This document shows positions 1 to 9,125 of a DNA stretch of 64,000 nt, piece by piece. A model generated the notes under the pieces. The model did not search any database. It saw nothing but the letters and a program-made list of their open reading frames with translations, and was not told the origin of the DNA. This DNA is from Spartobacteria bacterium (GTDB lineage: Bacteria > Verrucomicrobiota > Verrucomicrobiia > Chthoniobacterales > UBA10450): NCBI GenBank assembly GCA_003134765.1, contig PLCM01000015.1, positions 65,421-129,420 on the forward strand. The letters are read 5' to 3'. Position 1 is the first letter of the stretch; each line of letters begins with the position of its first letter. The position numbers were made by a program, and so were the translations under genes.

Positions 1-2
1 AG

Positions 3-1541
3 AATTATTTCCGTCTCTATCACAAACTCGCCGGCATGACCGGGACCGCGGACACCGAAGCCGCCGAGTTTCACGATATCTATAAGCTCGACGTAAACGT
101 GATCCCGACGAACCGGCCGGTGGCGCGGAAGGATGCGAACGATCGCATTTACAAAACGCGGCGCGAGAAATACAACGCCGTCATCAACGAGATCAAGGAC
201 CGCCACGCAAAAGCGCAGCCGGTCCTCGTCGGCACCGTCAGCGTGGAAGCGTCGGAGTTGCTCAGCCGGATGCTAAAGCGAGAGAAAGTTCCGCACAACG
301 TTCTCAATGCGAAGTTCCATATGCAGGAGGCCGAGATTGTGCAGCGCGCCGGCCAGGCAGGGACCGTCACCATCTCGACGAACATGGCGGGCCGCGGCAC
401 GGACATTAAGCTGGGCGAAGGCGTGGCAAACGCCGGCGGACTTTTCGTGATCGGCACCGAGCGCCATGAATCGCGCCGGATCGATCGCCAGCTGCGCGGC
501 CGTTGCGCGCGCCAGGGCGACCCGGGAGGCTCGCGTTTTTATGTCAGCTTCGAGGACGATCTCATGCGCAACTTTGGCGCTGCCGATCGGATGACGAAAA
601 TCATGGAGCGCTTTGGTCTTGAGGAAGGCCAGGAACTCGAGCATCCGTGGCTGAATAAATCGGTTGAGACGGCGCAAAAACGCGTCGAGCAGCGCAATTA
701 CCTCGCTCGGAAGCGCACCCTGGATTTCGACGACGTGATGAACAACCAGCGCGAGGTTGTTTACAACTATCGCAACGACACCATCGATTCTGATGAGCCG
801 CGCAAGCTCGTTTTCGAAGTGATCGATGAAGCGGTTCCCGGGAAAGTGCAGGAATTTCTCGGCACAGGCGCGGCGGGCGAAGAGCCGAATTACGGGGGCC
901 TGTTGAACTGGGTGAACGTCACCTTTCCGCTTGGATTGACCAGGGAGAAGGCGCAGTTCGAAACGCGCACGGTCGACGAGAACACGCAATTCCTGATCGG
1001 CAAAATCAAGGAATCGTACGAACGCAAGTCGAGTCACGAAGAACCGACCGCGGTGAAGAGCCTCGAGCGCTACATCATTCTGAACGCGATTGACCGGCTC
1101 TGGCAGGAGCATCTTTACGCGATGGATGCTTTACGCGAGGGCGTCTACCTGCGCAGCTACGCCCAGAAGGATCCGCTCGTCGAATACAAGACCGAAGCCT
1201 ATGAAATGTTCGTCGAGCTGATGGCGAACATTAAGAACGAAGTGTTGCATAATCTCTTCCGCAGCACTTCGAACCTGCAGGCCTTCGAGAATTTCCTTTC
1301 CACCCTGCCGCAGTTCCTTTTGAAGGAGCAGGGTCCCGCGACGGCGACCGGCCCCGTTCCCGGGCGTCACGGCGATCGGATGTCGGCGACGAGCGACGAC
1401 GTTTCGTCGAACGGCGATGGCTCTGAGTTGAAACTCGATTTGGCGCCGGTGCGTCGCGACGTGCCAAAGGTCGGTCGCAACGAGCCCTGCCCGTGCGGCA
1501 GCGGCAAGAAATTCAAGAACTGCTGCGGTCGCGTGGCGTAA
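3..1541 (+). CDS. secA: Preprotein translocase ATPase SecA, C-terminal part (5' end outside window)
   Basis: This is the C-terminal 512 residues of SecA, the motor ATPase that pushes preproteins through SecYEG. The reading frame is open to the window edge, so the N-terminal nucleotide-binding half is missing only because of the cut. The SecA-typical string [13 protein letters not shown] opens the fragment. The helicase-like motif [11 protein letters not shown] lies about 130 residues in, followed by the [13 protein letters not shown] motif of NBD2 and the helical scaffold. The last 20 residues form the SEC-C zinc motif (CPCGSG...CC), which binds SecB or ribosomes in other bacteria. A variable, polar linker precedes it. 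secDF and yajC of the same machinery are encoded at 41-44 kb. Identification is secure. Confidence 0.97.
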   Translation, partial: NYFRLYHKLAGMTGTADTEAAEFHDIYKLDVNVIPTNRPVARKDANDRIYKTRREKYNAVINEIKDRHAKAQPVLVGTVSVEASELLSRMLKREKVPHNVLNAKFHMQEAEIVQRAGQAGTVTISTNMAGRGTDIKLGEGVANAGGLFVIGTERHESRRIDRQLRGRCARQGDPGGSRFYVSFEDDLMRNFGAADRMTKIMERFGLEEGQELEHPWLNKSVETAQKRVEQRNYLARKRTLDFDDVMNNQREVVYNYRNDTIDSDEPRKLVFEVIDEAVPGKVQEFLGTGAAGEEPNYGGLLNWVNVTFPLGLTREKAQFETRTVDENTQFLIGKIKESYERKSSHEEPTAVKSLERYIILNAIDRLWQEHLYAMDALREGVYLRSYAQKDPLVEYKTEAYEMFVELMANIKNEVLHNLFRSTSNLQAFENFLSTLPQFLLKEQGPATATGPVPGRHGDRMSATSDDVSSNGDGSELKLDLAPVRRDVPKVGRNEPCPCGSGKKFKNCCGRVA

Positions 1542-1543
1542 TT

Positions 1544-1602
1544 GGAGGGACGACCGCCGTGTCGTCCCAAAAATAATGGGGCGGCACGGAGCCCGTCCCT
1601 CC
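1544..1602. repeat. Short palindromic repeat, GGAGGGACG...CGTCCCTCC type
   Basis: The element begins GGAGGGACGA and ends CCCGTCCCTCC, so its ends are inverted. It lies right after the secA stop codon. Similar arms (GGTAGGGACG...CGTCCCTACC) occur at 29153-29227, and a half copy encodes the end of the gene at 56760-57698. Confidence 0.6.
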
Positions 1603-1606
1603 ACTT

Positions 1607-1690
1607 CTGTAGCCGCGCCGCTGTGCCGTGCGTGGGAGAAAAGGTCCTATCAGCAACGCGATGACACGGCCCACAGGGCCGCGGCTACAG
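1607..1690. repeat. Palindromic repeat, CTGTAGCCG...CGGCTACAG family
   Basis: The ends CTGTAGCCGC and GCGGCTACAG are exact inverted repeats. Related copies lie at 12393-12479, 15276-15356 (left end only), 51088-51156 and, inside a coding sequence, 54744-54813. The right end overlaps the last codons of the convergent gene ending at 1685. Confidence 0.7.
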
Positions 1691-2212
1691 AAGAGGGAAA
1701 GGCAACTCCAACGTCGCGCCCGGCGGAAGGCTGCGCCATTTGACGGCAAGCTCGTCGAACCGCGATCGTACCCGCGCCAGATCTTCATCCGCAAGCGGGC
1801 GCGGCTGCGGCATTCCTTTCGCGCTCGCGAAGGTCGCGGCCAGTTGGTTGAACTCCGAGGCAGTGGCCACTACGCCACCGGCGCGTTCCGCCGAAAACGC
1901 GGAGACGAGATATTCGACTTCGAGGGCTTTAATGGGCAGGGGGCCGCGCGCGGTCTTGCCGGTGGTGTCCTCGATGTCCCAGCCCTCTGCGATCAATCCA
2001 TAAAATCCACGCCGGAAACCAAGCTCCGTCTCGACTGCGTAATGGGTGAGATCATGTAATGGAAAGAACGCCGCGCGCTGGTCGTCCTGTCGCTGCCACG
2101 TGGCGGAGCCATTTTCGCGAATGCACTTCAGGACAGCGCCGCCATCAGTTCGCCTGGTGAATTGGATTTTCAAGCTCGAGGAAATTGTGAGCTGAAGTTG
2201 GAAGGTTGTCAT
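1685..2212 (-). CDS. Conserved hypothetical protein, about 175 aa
   Basis: I do not recognise a named family. The product is soluble with no signal peptide or membrane segment. It has an N-terminal beta-rich stretch, a compact motif FPLHDLTHYAVE near residue 50, an aromatic FYGLIAEGWDIED segment, and a basic-acidic helical C-terminal half. The HDLTH string could bind a metal, but that is a guess. The ATG at 2212 fits best. It and the alternative at 2239 both lie in the repeat that precedes the gene, so the repeat appears to supply the start codon. The gene converges on secA. Confidence 0.6.
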   Translation of the reverse strand: MTTFQLQLTISSSLKIQFTRRTDGGAVLKCIRENGSATWQRQDDQRAAFFPLHDLTHYAVETELGFRRGFYGLIAEGWDIEDTTGKTARGPLPIKALEVEYLVSAFSAERAGGVVATASEFNQLAATFASAKGMPQPRPLADEDLARVRSRFDELAVKWRSLPPGATLELPFPLL

Positions 2213-2333
2213 CCCGAGGCGCGCAGATTCGGAAGTCATTCTGAGCGGAGCGAAGGGGAGTCGAAGAACCCCGTCTTGCTGCCTGCGAGGTCAATCGCGG
2301 AAGCCGGGGTCCCTCGACTACGCTCGGGATGAC
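2208..2333. repeat. Repeat of the GTCATCCCGAGC...GGGATGAC family (copy 1)
   Basis: The ends are inverted (GTCATCCCGAG and CTCGGGATGAC), with inner arms around GTCGAAGAACCCC and GGGGTCCCTCGAC. The left part carries two nested starts of the unit (2208 and 2236). Nine copies of this family are spread over the window, all between genes or at gene edges. Confidence 0.8.
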
Positions 2334-2378
2334 AGCTTCAGGCACGCGCACTTGTCTCGGCGCGGCCGATCCGCCACA

Positions 2379-4514
2379 ATGGAAATCCCAATGACCCCTC
2401 ACGACGTTCTCGAAAAATATTTCGGCTTCCGCGAATTCCTCGACGCGCAGGAAGAAGTGATCACGGCTATCACCGCTGGTTCAGATGCCCTCGTTGTCAT
2501 GCCAACGGGCGGCGGCAAATCGCTCTGCTATCAACTTCCGGCCCTCTTGCTGGAAGGAACAACCGTCGTCGTTTCGCCCCTGATCGCACTCATGAAAGAC
2601 CAGGTCGACGCACTTCAGCGCCGGGGGATTTCGGCAACGCTGATCAACAGCTCGCTTAGTCTGCGTGAACAACAGGAGCGGATTCGTGCGCTTGGTCGCG
2701 GCGAATTCAAACTGGTCTACATCGCCCCGGAACGTTTCCGGAGTCGTTCCTTCCTTGAAGCGCTGGGTCAAAGCACCATTGCCTTGTTTGCGGTGGACGA
2801 GGCGCATTGCCTTTCGATGTGGGGCCACGATTTTCGCCCCGACTATTTCCGGCTCGGCCAGGTCCTCGAGACCCTGGGCCGTCCCCAGGTGGCGGCTTTT
2901 ACGGCCACGGCCACACCGGAAGTGCGTCGCGATATTCTCACTCATCTCGCCTTGCGCGAGCCGCGGGAATTCGTGGCCGGATTTGCGCGTCCGAACCTGA
3001 AGCTGTTGATCACGCCCGTCGCCAACGAGGCGGAAAAATATGGACGGCTGAACGCGCTTATCCGGGAAAACAAGACCGGCATCGTTTATTGCTCGACCCG
3101 CAAACGAGTCGAAGCCGTGGCCGAGACGCTGAAGCTGGCGAACATCTCGAGCATTCTTTACCACGGCGGCATGAACGACGAGGAGCGGGAGAAAGCGCAG
3201 AACGAGTTCATGCAGGGCCGGCGCGATATCGTCGTGGCCACCAATGCGTTTGGGATGGGAATCGACCGGCCTGACATCCGGTTCGTCGTTCACTTCGATG
3301 TCCCGGGAAGCGTCGAGGCGTATTACCAGGAAGCCGGACGCGCCGGCCGCGACGGTGAAGCGGCGACGTGCGATCTCCTGTTCAATCACGCCGATACCCG
3401 GGTGCAGGAATTCTTTATCGAAGGAAGCAACCCCCCGCTGGAGTTCATCACCCAGACGTACGAGATGCTGCGGCGCGAAGCGGATGAGAAGCACGAGCTT
3501 CAGATCTCGATCAAGGAAATGGCGCTCCGGCTCGGCGACGAACGAAGCGACATGATGATCGGCTCTTCCTTGCACGTTCTCGACCGCGAAGGTTACATCG
3601 ATCGTTTCGATATCCCGGGGCGCCGCGTCCGTGGAACGCGGGTGCTCCAACCGGATGTGCGCGGTCATCAGCTCGAACTGGATGCGGCCAAGCTGCGTGA
3701 AAAGGAGCGGCGTGACCGGGCGAAGTTGAAAATGATGATCGACTTCGCTTATGGGCGCGAATGCCGGCAACAGGCGATCCTGCGTTATTTCGGCGAGAGC
3801 GATCCGGCGCGCTGCGGAAACTGCGATATTTGCCTGCAAACGGCGGGACCTGCGCGGGAGCCAACGGAGGAGGAAGCTCTCATTGTTCGCAAGGCGTTGA
3901 GCGGCGTGGCCCGAATGTCGGTGCGGATCGACGGCGAATGGCAGCCGCGATTTGGACGCGGGCGGATCGTGCAGACGCTCGTGGGCAGCCGTTCCCGTGA
4001 AATCATCCAGGCGCAGCTCGACCGGCTTTCGACCTATGGATTGCTCAAGAGCGAAGGGGTCGCCTATCTGAACCAGCTTCTGCGCGAATTGCAGGACGCC
4101 GGGATGCTGATTTCCAGTGGCGGGCCATATCCCATGGTGACGTTGACCCGGCGCGGCGACGAGGTGATGAAGGGCAGCGTTGATTATCAGTTGCGCTGGC
4201 CGCAGCGAAGTTCCGGATCGGTCTCGGAGAAAGCCGCAACGCGCAAAGCGAGGGCAAGAGAGAGCTCGCTCGAAGATCTGCTTCCGGTCGATGCCGCGAT
4301 TCTTGAGCGACTGAAAAAGGTGCGGCTCGACCTGGCGCGCGAGCAGGGCAATGTGCCCGCTTACATCATTTTCCCGGATGAGACATTGCGCGCGTTTGCG
4401 CGGCTGAAACCGGCGTCGGTGGAAGCGGGCCGCAAGATTCGGGGAGTGGGCGAAGTGAAGGCGAGAAAATATTTGCCGGCGTTCATCGAAGCGATCACGG
4501 CGTCATCAAAATAA
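2379..4514 (+). CDS. recQ: ATP-dependent DNA helicase RecQ
   Basis: RecQ unwinds DNA 3' to 5' in recombination and repair. The 711-residue product has the Walker A motif PTGGGKSLCYQLP near residue 42, the DEAH box VDEAHCLSMWGHDFRPDY near residue 140, the ATNAFGMGID and YYQEAGRAGRDG motifs of the second RecA fold, and the RQC zinc cysteines (RECRQQ...CGNCDIC) around residues 461-488. A C-terminal HRDC domain with the run DETLRAFARLKP follows at about 650-707. The ATG at 2379 is the first ATG in frame; ATG 2391 and an upstream TTG at 2352 are alternatives. Length is slightly above the Escherichia coli enzyme. Confidence 0.95.
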   Translation: MEIPMTPHDVLEKYFGFREFLDAQEEVITAITAGSDALVVMPTGGGKSLCYQLPALLLEGTTVVVSPLIALMKDQVDALQRRGISATLINSSLSLREQQERIRALGRGEFKLVYIAPERFRSRSFLEALGQSTIALFAVDEAHCLSMWGHDFRPDYFRLGQVLETLGRPQVAAFTATATPEVRRDILTHLALREPREFVAGFARPNLKLLITPVANEAEKYGRLNALIRENKTGIVYCSTRKRVEAVAETLKLANISSILYHGGMNDEEREKAQNEFMQGRRDIVVATNAFGMGIDRPDIRFVVHFDVPGSVEAYYQEAGRAGRDGEAATCDLLFNHADTRVQEFFIEGSNPPLEFITQTYEMLRREADEKHELQISIKEMALRLGDERSDMMIGSSLHVLDREGYIDRFDIPGRRVRGTRVLQPDVRGHQLELDAAKLREKERRDRAKLKMMIDFAYGRECRQQAILRYFGESDPARCGNCDICLQTAGPAREPTEEEALIVRKALSGVARMSVRIDGEWQPRFGRGRIVQTLVGSRSREIIQAQLDRLSTYGLLKSEGVAYLNQLLRELQDAGMLISSGGPYPMVTLTRRGDEVMKGSVDYQLRWPQRSSGSVSEKAATRKARARESSLEDLLPVDAAILERLKKVRLDLAREQGNVPAYIIFPDETLRAFARLKPASVEAGRKIRGVGEVKARKYLPAFIEAITASSK

Positions 4515-4517
4515 TCT

Positions 4518-4617
4518 GTCATCCCGAGCGCAGTCGAGGGATTCCGTTTCTTTCAGAGCGATGTCGCCCGCACCAATACGGGGTTCTTCGACTTCGCTTC
4601 GCTCCGCTCAGAATGAC
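4518..4617. repeat. Repeat of the GTCATCCCGAGC...GAATGAC family (copy 2)
   Basis: It lies between the convergent recQ and TMTC-like genes. The ends are GTCATCCCGAGC and GCTCAGAATGAC, and the inner arms are GTCGAGGGATTCCG and GGGGTTCTTCGAC. It could fold as a hairpin and act as a bidirectional terminator. Confidence 0.75.
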
Positions 4618-4626
4618 AAATGTTCC

Positions 4627-6417
4627 CTACGGTTGGGGAACCTCGGCATGTTCCATCAGATGCACATCGTAATCTTTCGCCTGCTCCAGCGCTTCCATTC
4701 CTTCGCGAGTGGGCCCGTTTTTTGTAAACAGCCGGCTCAGCAATTGCCAGGATTCCGCGCGATACCATTGCGTCTTCAAACAAGCCGCCAGTTCCTGGAT
4801 CGCGGCGGAGGTATTGCCGGTCTGGTCCAGCGCCTCGATGTAACGGCGCTCGATCCGCCAGTTCGGCGGACCGGTGCGGGAGGCGAGCCGGAAGCGGAGG
4901 AGTTCGACGCGGTCGTGCTCCTTGATTTCGAGAATGGCGAGAAGCTCGTGCGCCTGCGCATCGACGAGCGGCAGATCCTTTGCCCGATTGAGGATTTCAC
5001 GCGCGTTGGCGTAATCCTCTTTCCGGATCGCGAGGACGGCCAGATTGATGACGGCGAGCGGCTGGTTTGGCTCCTTTTGCAACGCCATTTCCAGATGGGT
5101 CTTCGCGGAATCCAGTTGGCCTTCATGCAACTCCTGGCTCGCCAGGTTGATCAACATGCGGGCTGAATCTCCGCCTGCGGCAATCGTGCGTTCCAGAAAA
5201 GTGCGTTGATTTTTCCAATCGAGGGTGTGGAGAAAGGTGCGCACGCCGAGCGAGAGAAGGCCAACCACGAGGAGAGCAGCAACGGCGAAACGGGGAACCT
5301 GGAAGCGTGAGATTGCCACCGCGACAGCCAGAAACAGAAACGCCGTGGGTAAATAGAGCCAGTGCTCGGCGATGCTGGCGTTAAGCGAAAACGCGCCACT
5401 GACGGGCAGGTAAGCCAGAGCCGCGAGCACCAGGCAGCCGAAAATTGCAGGATCCTGTTTTCGGCTGCGGAGCAACCAGTAAAGCGCAGCAGCGATAAGC
5501 ACGATGCCGAGAAGCGTTTGCAGTTCGCGCCAGGCCGCGCCGCGCACGCTCGCGTCGCTGGACCCGAATGGATGCGATTCAACATCGCGGTCCATGTGAA
5601 GACGGGCGGGAAACAGAATCAGCCCTGTATATTCGGCGAACGCCCGCGCGAAGATGATCGGCCTGACCAGCAACGGCGCCGGTGGCCGGAGTCGCGGCGC
5701 AGGGATATGCTCCGCCGGCAGCCGCAAACTCAAATAACTGACCAAGACAAAAAGGATGACAATGATGGCCGGCAATATTTGCTTCCAGGATTTCCGAAGA
5801 AGCAGGATCGCCAGCCACAAAGCCAGAAAGATGAGGCCGGATTCCTTGCTGAGCGCGCTCAAGAGAAACAGGGCGGTGGTGGAGAGAAGGAGCAGCCAGC
5901 GATTCGCGCGGATTCGAGGCAGGGCGCGAATGCCGCAATAAAGTCCAAGGAATCCGAAGAACGCCGCGAGTGGATCGGCGCGGCCGGAAATATAGGCCAC
6001 TGCCGCCGTGTGCACTGGATGAACCGCCCAGACGAGCGCCGCCAGAAACGCGATCCAGCGTCGTTTGCGTTCCTCGATGTTCCAGCCGCGCAAGAGTTCG
6101 TTGGCCAGAAGAAGGAGCGCGAGGGTTGCGCCGATGTGGCAAAGAATGCTGGTGAAATGGTAGCCGGCCGGCTTGAAAACGAAAGCGGCGTAGTCCGCCA
6201 GGTAAGTGAGCCGTTGAATCGGCCGATAAAAATCCGATGGGGTGGCGTCGATGAAAAGAAAATGCTGAAAAGCCTCCGGGACGAGCTGCCAGCTCCTGAT
6301 AAGGGGATCGCGCAGGATCAGGGCGGTATCGTCCCAAACGAGATCGTTTCGCAGCGCCGGTGCATAGACCGCCAGGATGACGAGGGAAAGGACCAGAGCG
6401 GGCAGGAATTTTTTCAA
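4627..6417 (-). CDS. TMTC-like polytopic glycosyltransferase with C-terminal TPRs
   Basis: The 596-residue product starts with a hydrophobic segment, then APALRNDLVWDD and a series of membrane helices up to about residue 390. After these comes a soluble region with tetratricopeptide-type repeats (INLASQELHEGQLDSAKTHLEMAL and the following units). This layout matches the family of TPR-containing O-mannosyltransferase-like proteins (GT-C fold, DUF1736 in eukaryotic TMTCs). The early luminal acidic pair WDD and the motif HPVHTAAVAYISGRAD near residue 135 agree with that. Donor and acceptor are unknown, though a polyprenyl-phosphate sugar would be usual. The start codon is TTG at 6417; I found no ATG nearby in frame. 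Confidence 0.8.
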   Translation of the reverse strand: MKKFLPALVLSLVILAVYAPALRNDLVWDDTALILRDPLIRSWQLVPEAFQHFLFIDATPSDFYRPIQRLTYLADYAAFVFKPAGYHFTSILCHIGATLALLLLANELLRGWNIEERKRRWIAFLAALVWAVHPVHTAAVAYISGRADPLAAFFGFLGLYCGIRALPRIRANRWLLLLSTTALFLLSALSKESGLIFLALWLAILLLRKSWKQILPAIIVILFVLVSYLSLRLPAEHIPAPRLRPPAPLLVRPIIFARAFAEYTGLILFPARLHMDRDVESHPFGSSDASVRGAAWRELQTLLGIVLIAAALYWLLRSRKQDPAIFGCLVLAALAYLPVSGAFSLNASIAEHWLYLPTAFLFLAVAVAISRFQVPRFAVAALLVVGLLSLGVRTFLHTLDWKNQRTFLERTIAAGGDSARMLINLASQELHEGQLDSAKTHLEMALQKEPNQPLAVINLAVLAIRKEDYANAREILNRAKDLPLVDAQAHELLAILEIKEHDRVELLRFRLASRTGPPNWRIERRYIEALDQTGNTSAAIQELAACLKTQWYRAESWQLLSRLFTKNGPTREGMEALEQAKDYDVHLMEHAEVPQP

Positions 6418-6470
6418 TGAGAGCGATTGGGTTGGACAGAAGCAATAAGATGCACGTCTAGGTTTGGGAA

Positions 6471-7238
6471 ATGTTTATGAGAAATTTTCGCCGCCCTCTA
6501 TGCGGCCTGATGGCGCTGGTCGTAAGCAGCGGATATGCCGCCGGCGTCCCGGATGATTGCACACAATTGATCGTCGGCCTCGCGCCGGATTGGAATTCCA
6601 TGCGCGGCCAGCTCCAATTGTTCGAGCGCCCGTCCGGTGGAACCTGGACAGCGCTCGCTCCGCCGGCTCCTGTCCTTTTCGGAAAACAAGGTCTGGCCTG
6701 GGGAAGCGGTCTTGCCGGACAAGGCGAGAATGGCCTCCGGAAAACAGAACACGACGGACGCGCCCCGGCCGGCATTTTTCAGATTGGGAAAATTTACACC
6801 TACGATCCCCAGCTCCCTCCCGGCGCCGATTTTCCATTCCACCAGGTCACGACGGCGGATGCCTGGGTCGATGACGTCAAGAGTCCCGACTACAATCGCT
6901 TCGTCACAATCCCCGATCCCGCGAAACCGCCGCCGTGGTTTGAAAAACAGAAGATGCGGCACAACGATTTCGCCTACCGCTGGCTGGTGGAAATCCGGCA
7001 TAATTCCGATCCACCCGTCCCGGGAGCCGGCAGCGCGATTTTCTTTCACATCCGGCGAGGAGTTTCCCGGCCGAGCGCGGGCTGCACGACGATGGCCGAG
7101 TCCGACCTCGTGAAAATGATCAGCTGGATGCGCTCGGCGCGGCACCCAAGTTACGTGCTGTTGCCCGCGACTGAGTACGACAAGAAGTGGCAGGGGTGGC
7201 ACCTACCGCCGCCATCGTCATGGAAGACCGATCGTTGA
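6471..7238 (+). CDS. Secreted L,D-transpeptidase family protein
   Basis: The 255-residue product has a signal peptide (RRPLCGLMALVVSSGYAAG) and then a YkuD/YafK-like catalytic domain. The signature is HIRRG near residue 193 and SAGCTTM with the nucleophile Cys near residue 205, the H...S-x-G-C pattern of L,D-transpeptidases. Upstream residues DGRAPAGIFQIG match the G-R/T-P-x-G-x-F motif that precedes the active site in this family. Such enzymes cross-link or edit peptidoglycan in the periplasm. The gene is divergent from the TMTC-like gene. ATG at 6477 is an alternative start. Confidence 0.88.
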   Translation: MFMRNFRRPLCGLMALVVSSGYAAGVPDDCTQLIVGLAPDWNSMRGQLQLFERPSGGTWTALAPPAPVLFGKQGLAWGSGLAGQGENGLRKTEHDGRAPAGIFQIGKIYTYDPQLPPGADFPFHQVTTADAWVDDVKSPDYNRFVTIPDPAKPPPWFEKQKMRHNDFAYRWLVEIRHNSDPPVPGAGSAIFFHIRRGVSRPSAGCTTMAESDLVKMISWMRSARHPSYVLLPATEYDKKWQGWHLPPPSSWKTDR

Positions 7239-7271
7239 AGTGCGTTTGCAGTCGCGCGCGCTCTACCTAGA

Positions 7272-7580
7272 GTGAAGCAGGTGAAAAAAAGAGCTAATCC
7301 CGATTCGGAACAAAACATCCGGCGCATCGACACAAAGTCTCGCGCCAAGAAACAAACTCACGGCTTTCAAGTCCACTTTCTGCGCGGAGGCACGACGGTC
7401 ACGCGGTTGTTCAGCGACAACGGTTACGGCGGGAAAGAGGGCGCGCGGCGCGCAGCCCGGAAGTTCAGGAAATCGGCCATGGGCGATCTGCCGGCTCGCG
7501 TTTTTCGTGGACCCGCCGGCGCAAAGAAGGCTCGCGGCAGGAAGCAGGCGAAGGGCAGGAAGACGCACGCGCGTCGATGA
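7272..7580 (+). CDS. Small AP2-like DNA-binding protein
   Basis: The product is 102 residues and strongly basic. Residues about 28-70 (THGFQVHFLRGGTTVTRLFSDNGYGGKEGA...) match the beta-beta-beta-alpha pattern of AP2/ERF-like domains found in bacterial proteins: three short strands with alternating basic residues, then the YGGKEGARRAARKFR helix. The tail is a lysine/arginine-rich run resembling histone-like extensions. In bacteria such domains are often in homing endonucleases or phage proteins; here there is no nuclease, so a small DNA-binding role is the simplest idea. The assignment rests on pattern only. Confidence 0.65.
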   Translation: MKQVKKRANPDSEQNIRRIDTKSRAKKQTHGFQVHFLRGGTTVTRLFSDNGYGGKEGARRAARKFRKSAMGDLPARVFRGPAGAKKARGRKQAKGRKTHARR

Positions 7581-7591
7581 GCTGTTTTCTT

Positions 7592-7660
7592 TGGTAGGGC
7601 GAGACTCTGTCGAGCCGTCGGCGCCCTGGCCCGGCGGCTCGACAGAGTCTCGCCCTACCA
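7592..7660. repeat. Long inverted repeat between convergent genes
   Basis: The arms TGGTAGGGCGAGACTCTGTC and its complement pair over about 26 bases around a short GC-rich loop. The element sits exactly between the ends of the AP2-like gene and the rsmA fusion and could act as a bidirectional terminator. The style is the same as other palindromic repeats in the window. Confidence 0.7.
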
Positions 7661-7661
7661 G

Positions 7662-8993
7662 TTAAGGATGGGCGAACGCGTCCCAGCACTCCAAAAAGCC
7701 GGGAGCGAAATCTTCGGGCCGGGCTTTTATCCAACCGGAAATGACGCCGGTGGGGAAGAATTCCCCATGGTCAATTTCGCTTTTGGCGAGCTGAAACGGG
7801 CCGTCGTGCTCCCCCCGGTAAAGCCAGATGAATTCGTGGCCGGTCCGGTCTGAGGCGGGGATCTTCACCACGCGAATGAGCTCCGCCGTCACTCCAAGCT
7901 CTTCTTTCAGCTCACGCGCCGCCGTGACATCATACTCCTCGCCGGCTTCAACATGGCCGGCGGCACTGGAATCCCAGAGCAAGGGATGACGATCTTTCGA
8001 ACGCGACCGTTTTTGGAGGAAAAGCTCGCCGAACCGATTGAAAATGAAGAGGTGAACGGCCCGATGCCGCAAGTTATTCCCATGCACTTCCGCGCGAAGG
8101 GCGTCGCCGATGACGAGGTCACTTTCGTCCACAACCGGGAAGCGCTCGGCGACAGGGGCGATCTCCCCGTCGGCCAGCCGTAGGCGAGAACGTTCCGACA
8201 AGGAGATCCATTGCGCCAAGCTCAATTCCTCGGCGCGCGCGCGGGGATCGAAACCGACCGCGGCGGTGGCCTGTTCCCACTCGGGCACTTCATTCTTCAA
8301 CAAATTTCGGAGCTGCTTCCGCCGTTGCGAAAATCCCTGCCGGACGATTTGAAAAAACGTCTCCGGATCGTGCTCCGGCAATTCATCCGGAAGCCGTGGC
8401 GTGATCCGGACGAATGCGGAATCCACGTCAGGGGCCGGGAGGAAAACCGTCGCGGGCACAGTGCGAAGAAACTCGACGCGATAGTTCAGTTGAACGACGA
8501 GAGTGAGTGCGCCGTAGTCGCTCGTTCCCGGCGCCGCGGAAATTCGTCGCGCCATTTCCTTTTGTAACATTAACAACCACAGTGAAATAGGACTGGGATA
8601 TTTTGTGAATTTGAGCAGCAGCTGACTCGCGATGTAATACGGAAGATTGCCCAGGAGCTTTACCCGCCGCTCGGCAAACAGCGGGCGGAGATCGAAATCA
8701 AGCGCATCCGCGTGAATGATTTCAAGGGGCGCGTCGACAAACCGGCTGCGGAGAAATTCCACGAGGCGTTGGTCTTTTTCGATCGCGAGAACGCGCGCGC
8801 CGGATTCGAGAATGAATTCCGTGAGAGCTCCGAGTCCCGGCCCGATTTCGACGACGTAATCGTCGCCGGTCAGCTCAGCTTTCCCGACAATCCAGCGCGC
8901 CAGATTACGATCATGCAAGAAATTCTGACCGAGCGTCTTTACCGGTGAAACCCGGATCCGGCGCAAGGTTGCGTCGATCTCGGAGAGCTTCAT
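7662..8993 (-). CDS. rsmA: RsmA 16S rRNA dimethyltransferase fused to a Nudix hydrolase
   Basis: Residues 1 to about 265 are RsmA/KsgA, which dimethylates two adjacent adenines near the 3' end of 16S rRNA. Visible motifs are KTLGQNFLHD, the SAM loop VEIGPGLGALTE near residue 46 and the catalytic NLPYY near residue 115. After a linker, residues about 295-443 form a Nudix domain of the isopentenyl-diphosphate isomerase/YfcD-like type. Its Nudix box is complete: G-x5-E-x7-REL-x-EELGV at about 346-368. RsmA is usually about 270 residues, so the Nudix domain is an extra module. The start is ATG 8993 (MKLSEIDATLRR). One continuous frame spans both domains. Confidence 0.92.
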   Translation of the reverse strand: MKLSEIDATLRRIRVSPVKTLGQNFLHDRNLARWIVGKAELTGDDYVVEIGPGLGALTEFILESGARVLAIEKDQRLVEFLRSRFVDAPLEIIHADALDFDLRPLFAERRVKLLGNLPYYIASQLLLKFTKYPSPISLWLLMLQKEMARRISAAPGTSDYGALTLVVQLNYRVEFLRTVPATVFLPAPDVDSAFVRITPRLPDELPEHDPETFFQIVRQGFSQRRKQLRNLLKNEVPEWEQATAAVGFDPRARAEELSLAQWISLSERSRLRLADGEIAPVAERFPVVDESDLVIGDALRAEVHGNNLRHRAVHLFIFNRFGELFLQKRSRSKDRHPLLWDSSAAGHVEAGEEYDVTAARELKEELGVTAELIRVVKIPASDRTGHEFIWLYRGEHDGPFQLAKSEIDHGEFFPTGVISGWIKARPEDFAPGFLECWDAFAHP

Positions 8994-9037
8994 CTGGCGC
9001 GGGGGCGGCGGTCCGGGGGGCGGGAGAAAGTCGTATC

Positions 9038-9063
9038 TTTGTTCACAAAAAAATGTGAACAAA
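9038..9063. promoter_or_regulatory. AT-rich perfect palindrome upstream of rsmA
   Basis: TTTGTTCACA and TGTGAACAAA are exact 10-base inverted arms separated by six A residues, in an otherwise GC-rich gap 45 bases upstream of the rsmA-Nudix start. This may be an operator or a terminator for the DUF697 gene upstream. No regulator can be assigned from the sequence. Confidence 0.45.
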
Positions 9064-9125
9064 ACGCGTCGTATGGCTGATTTTATTCACAAGTTATTGG
9101 CTTGGCGGATTTCTCCGATGGGTTA

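Noticed and set aside
5362-6420. A 352-residue plus-strand open frame
   Set aside because: It is antisense to the TMTC-like gene, whose membrane helices and TPRs are clear, and is low in hydrophobic residues with no motifs.
9038-9063. LexA box in front of rsmA
   Set aside because: The TGTTC and GAACA half sites are present, but the spacing between them is far longer than the four bases expected of the Verrucomicrobia-type site as I recall it.
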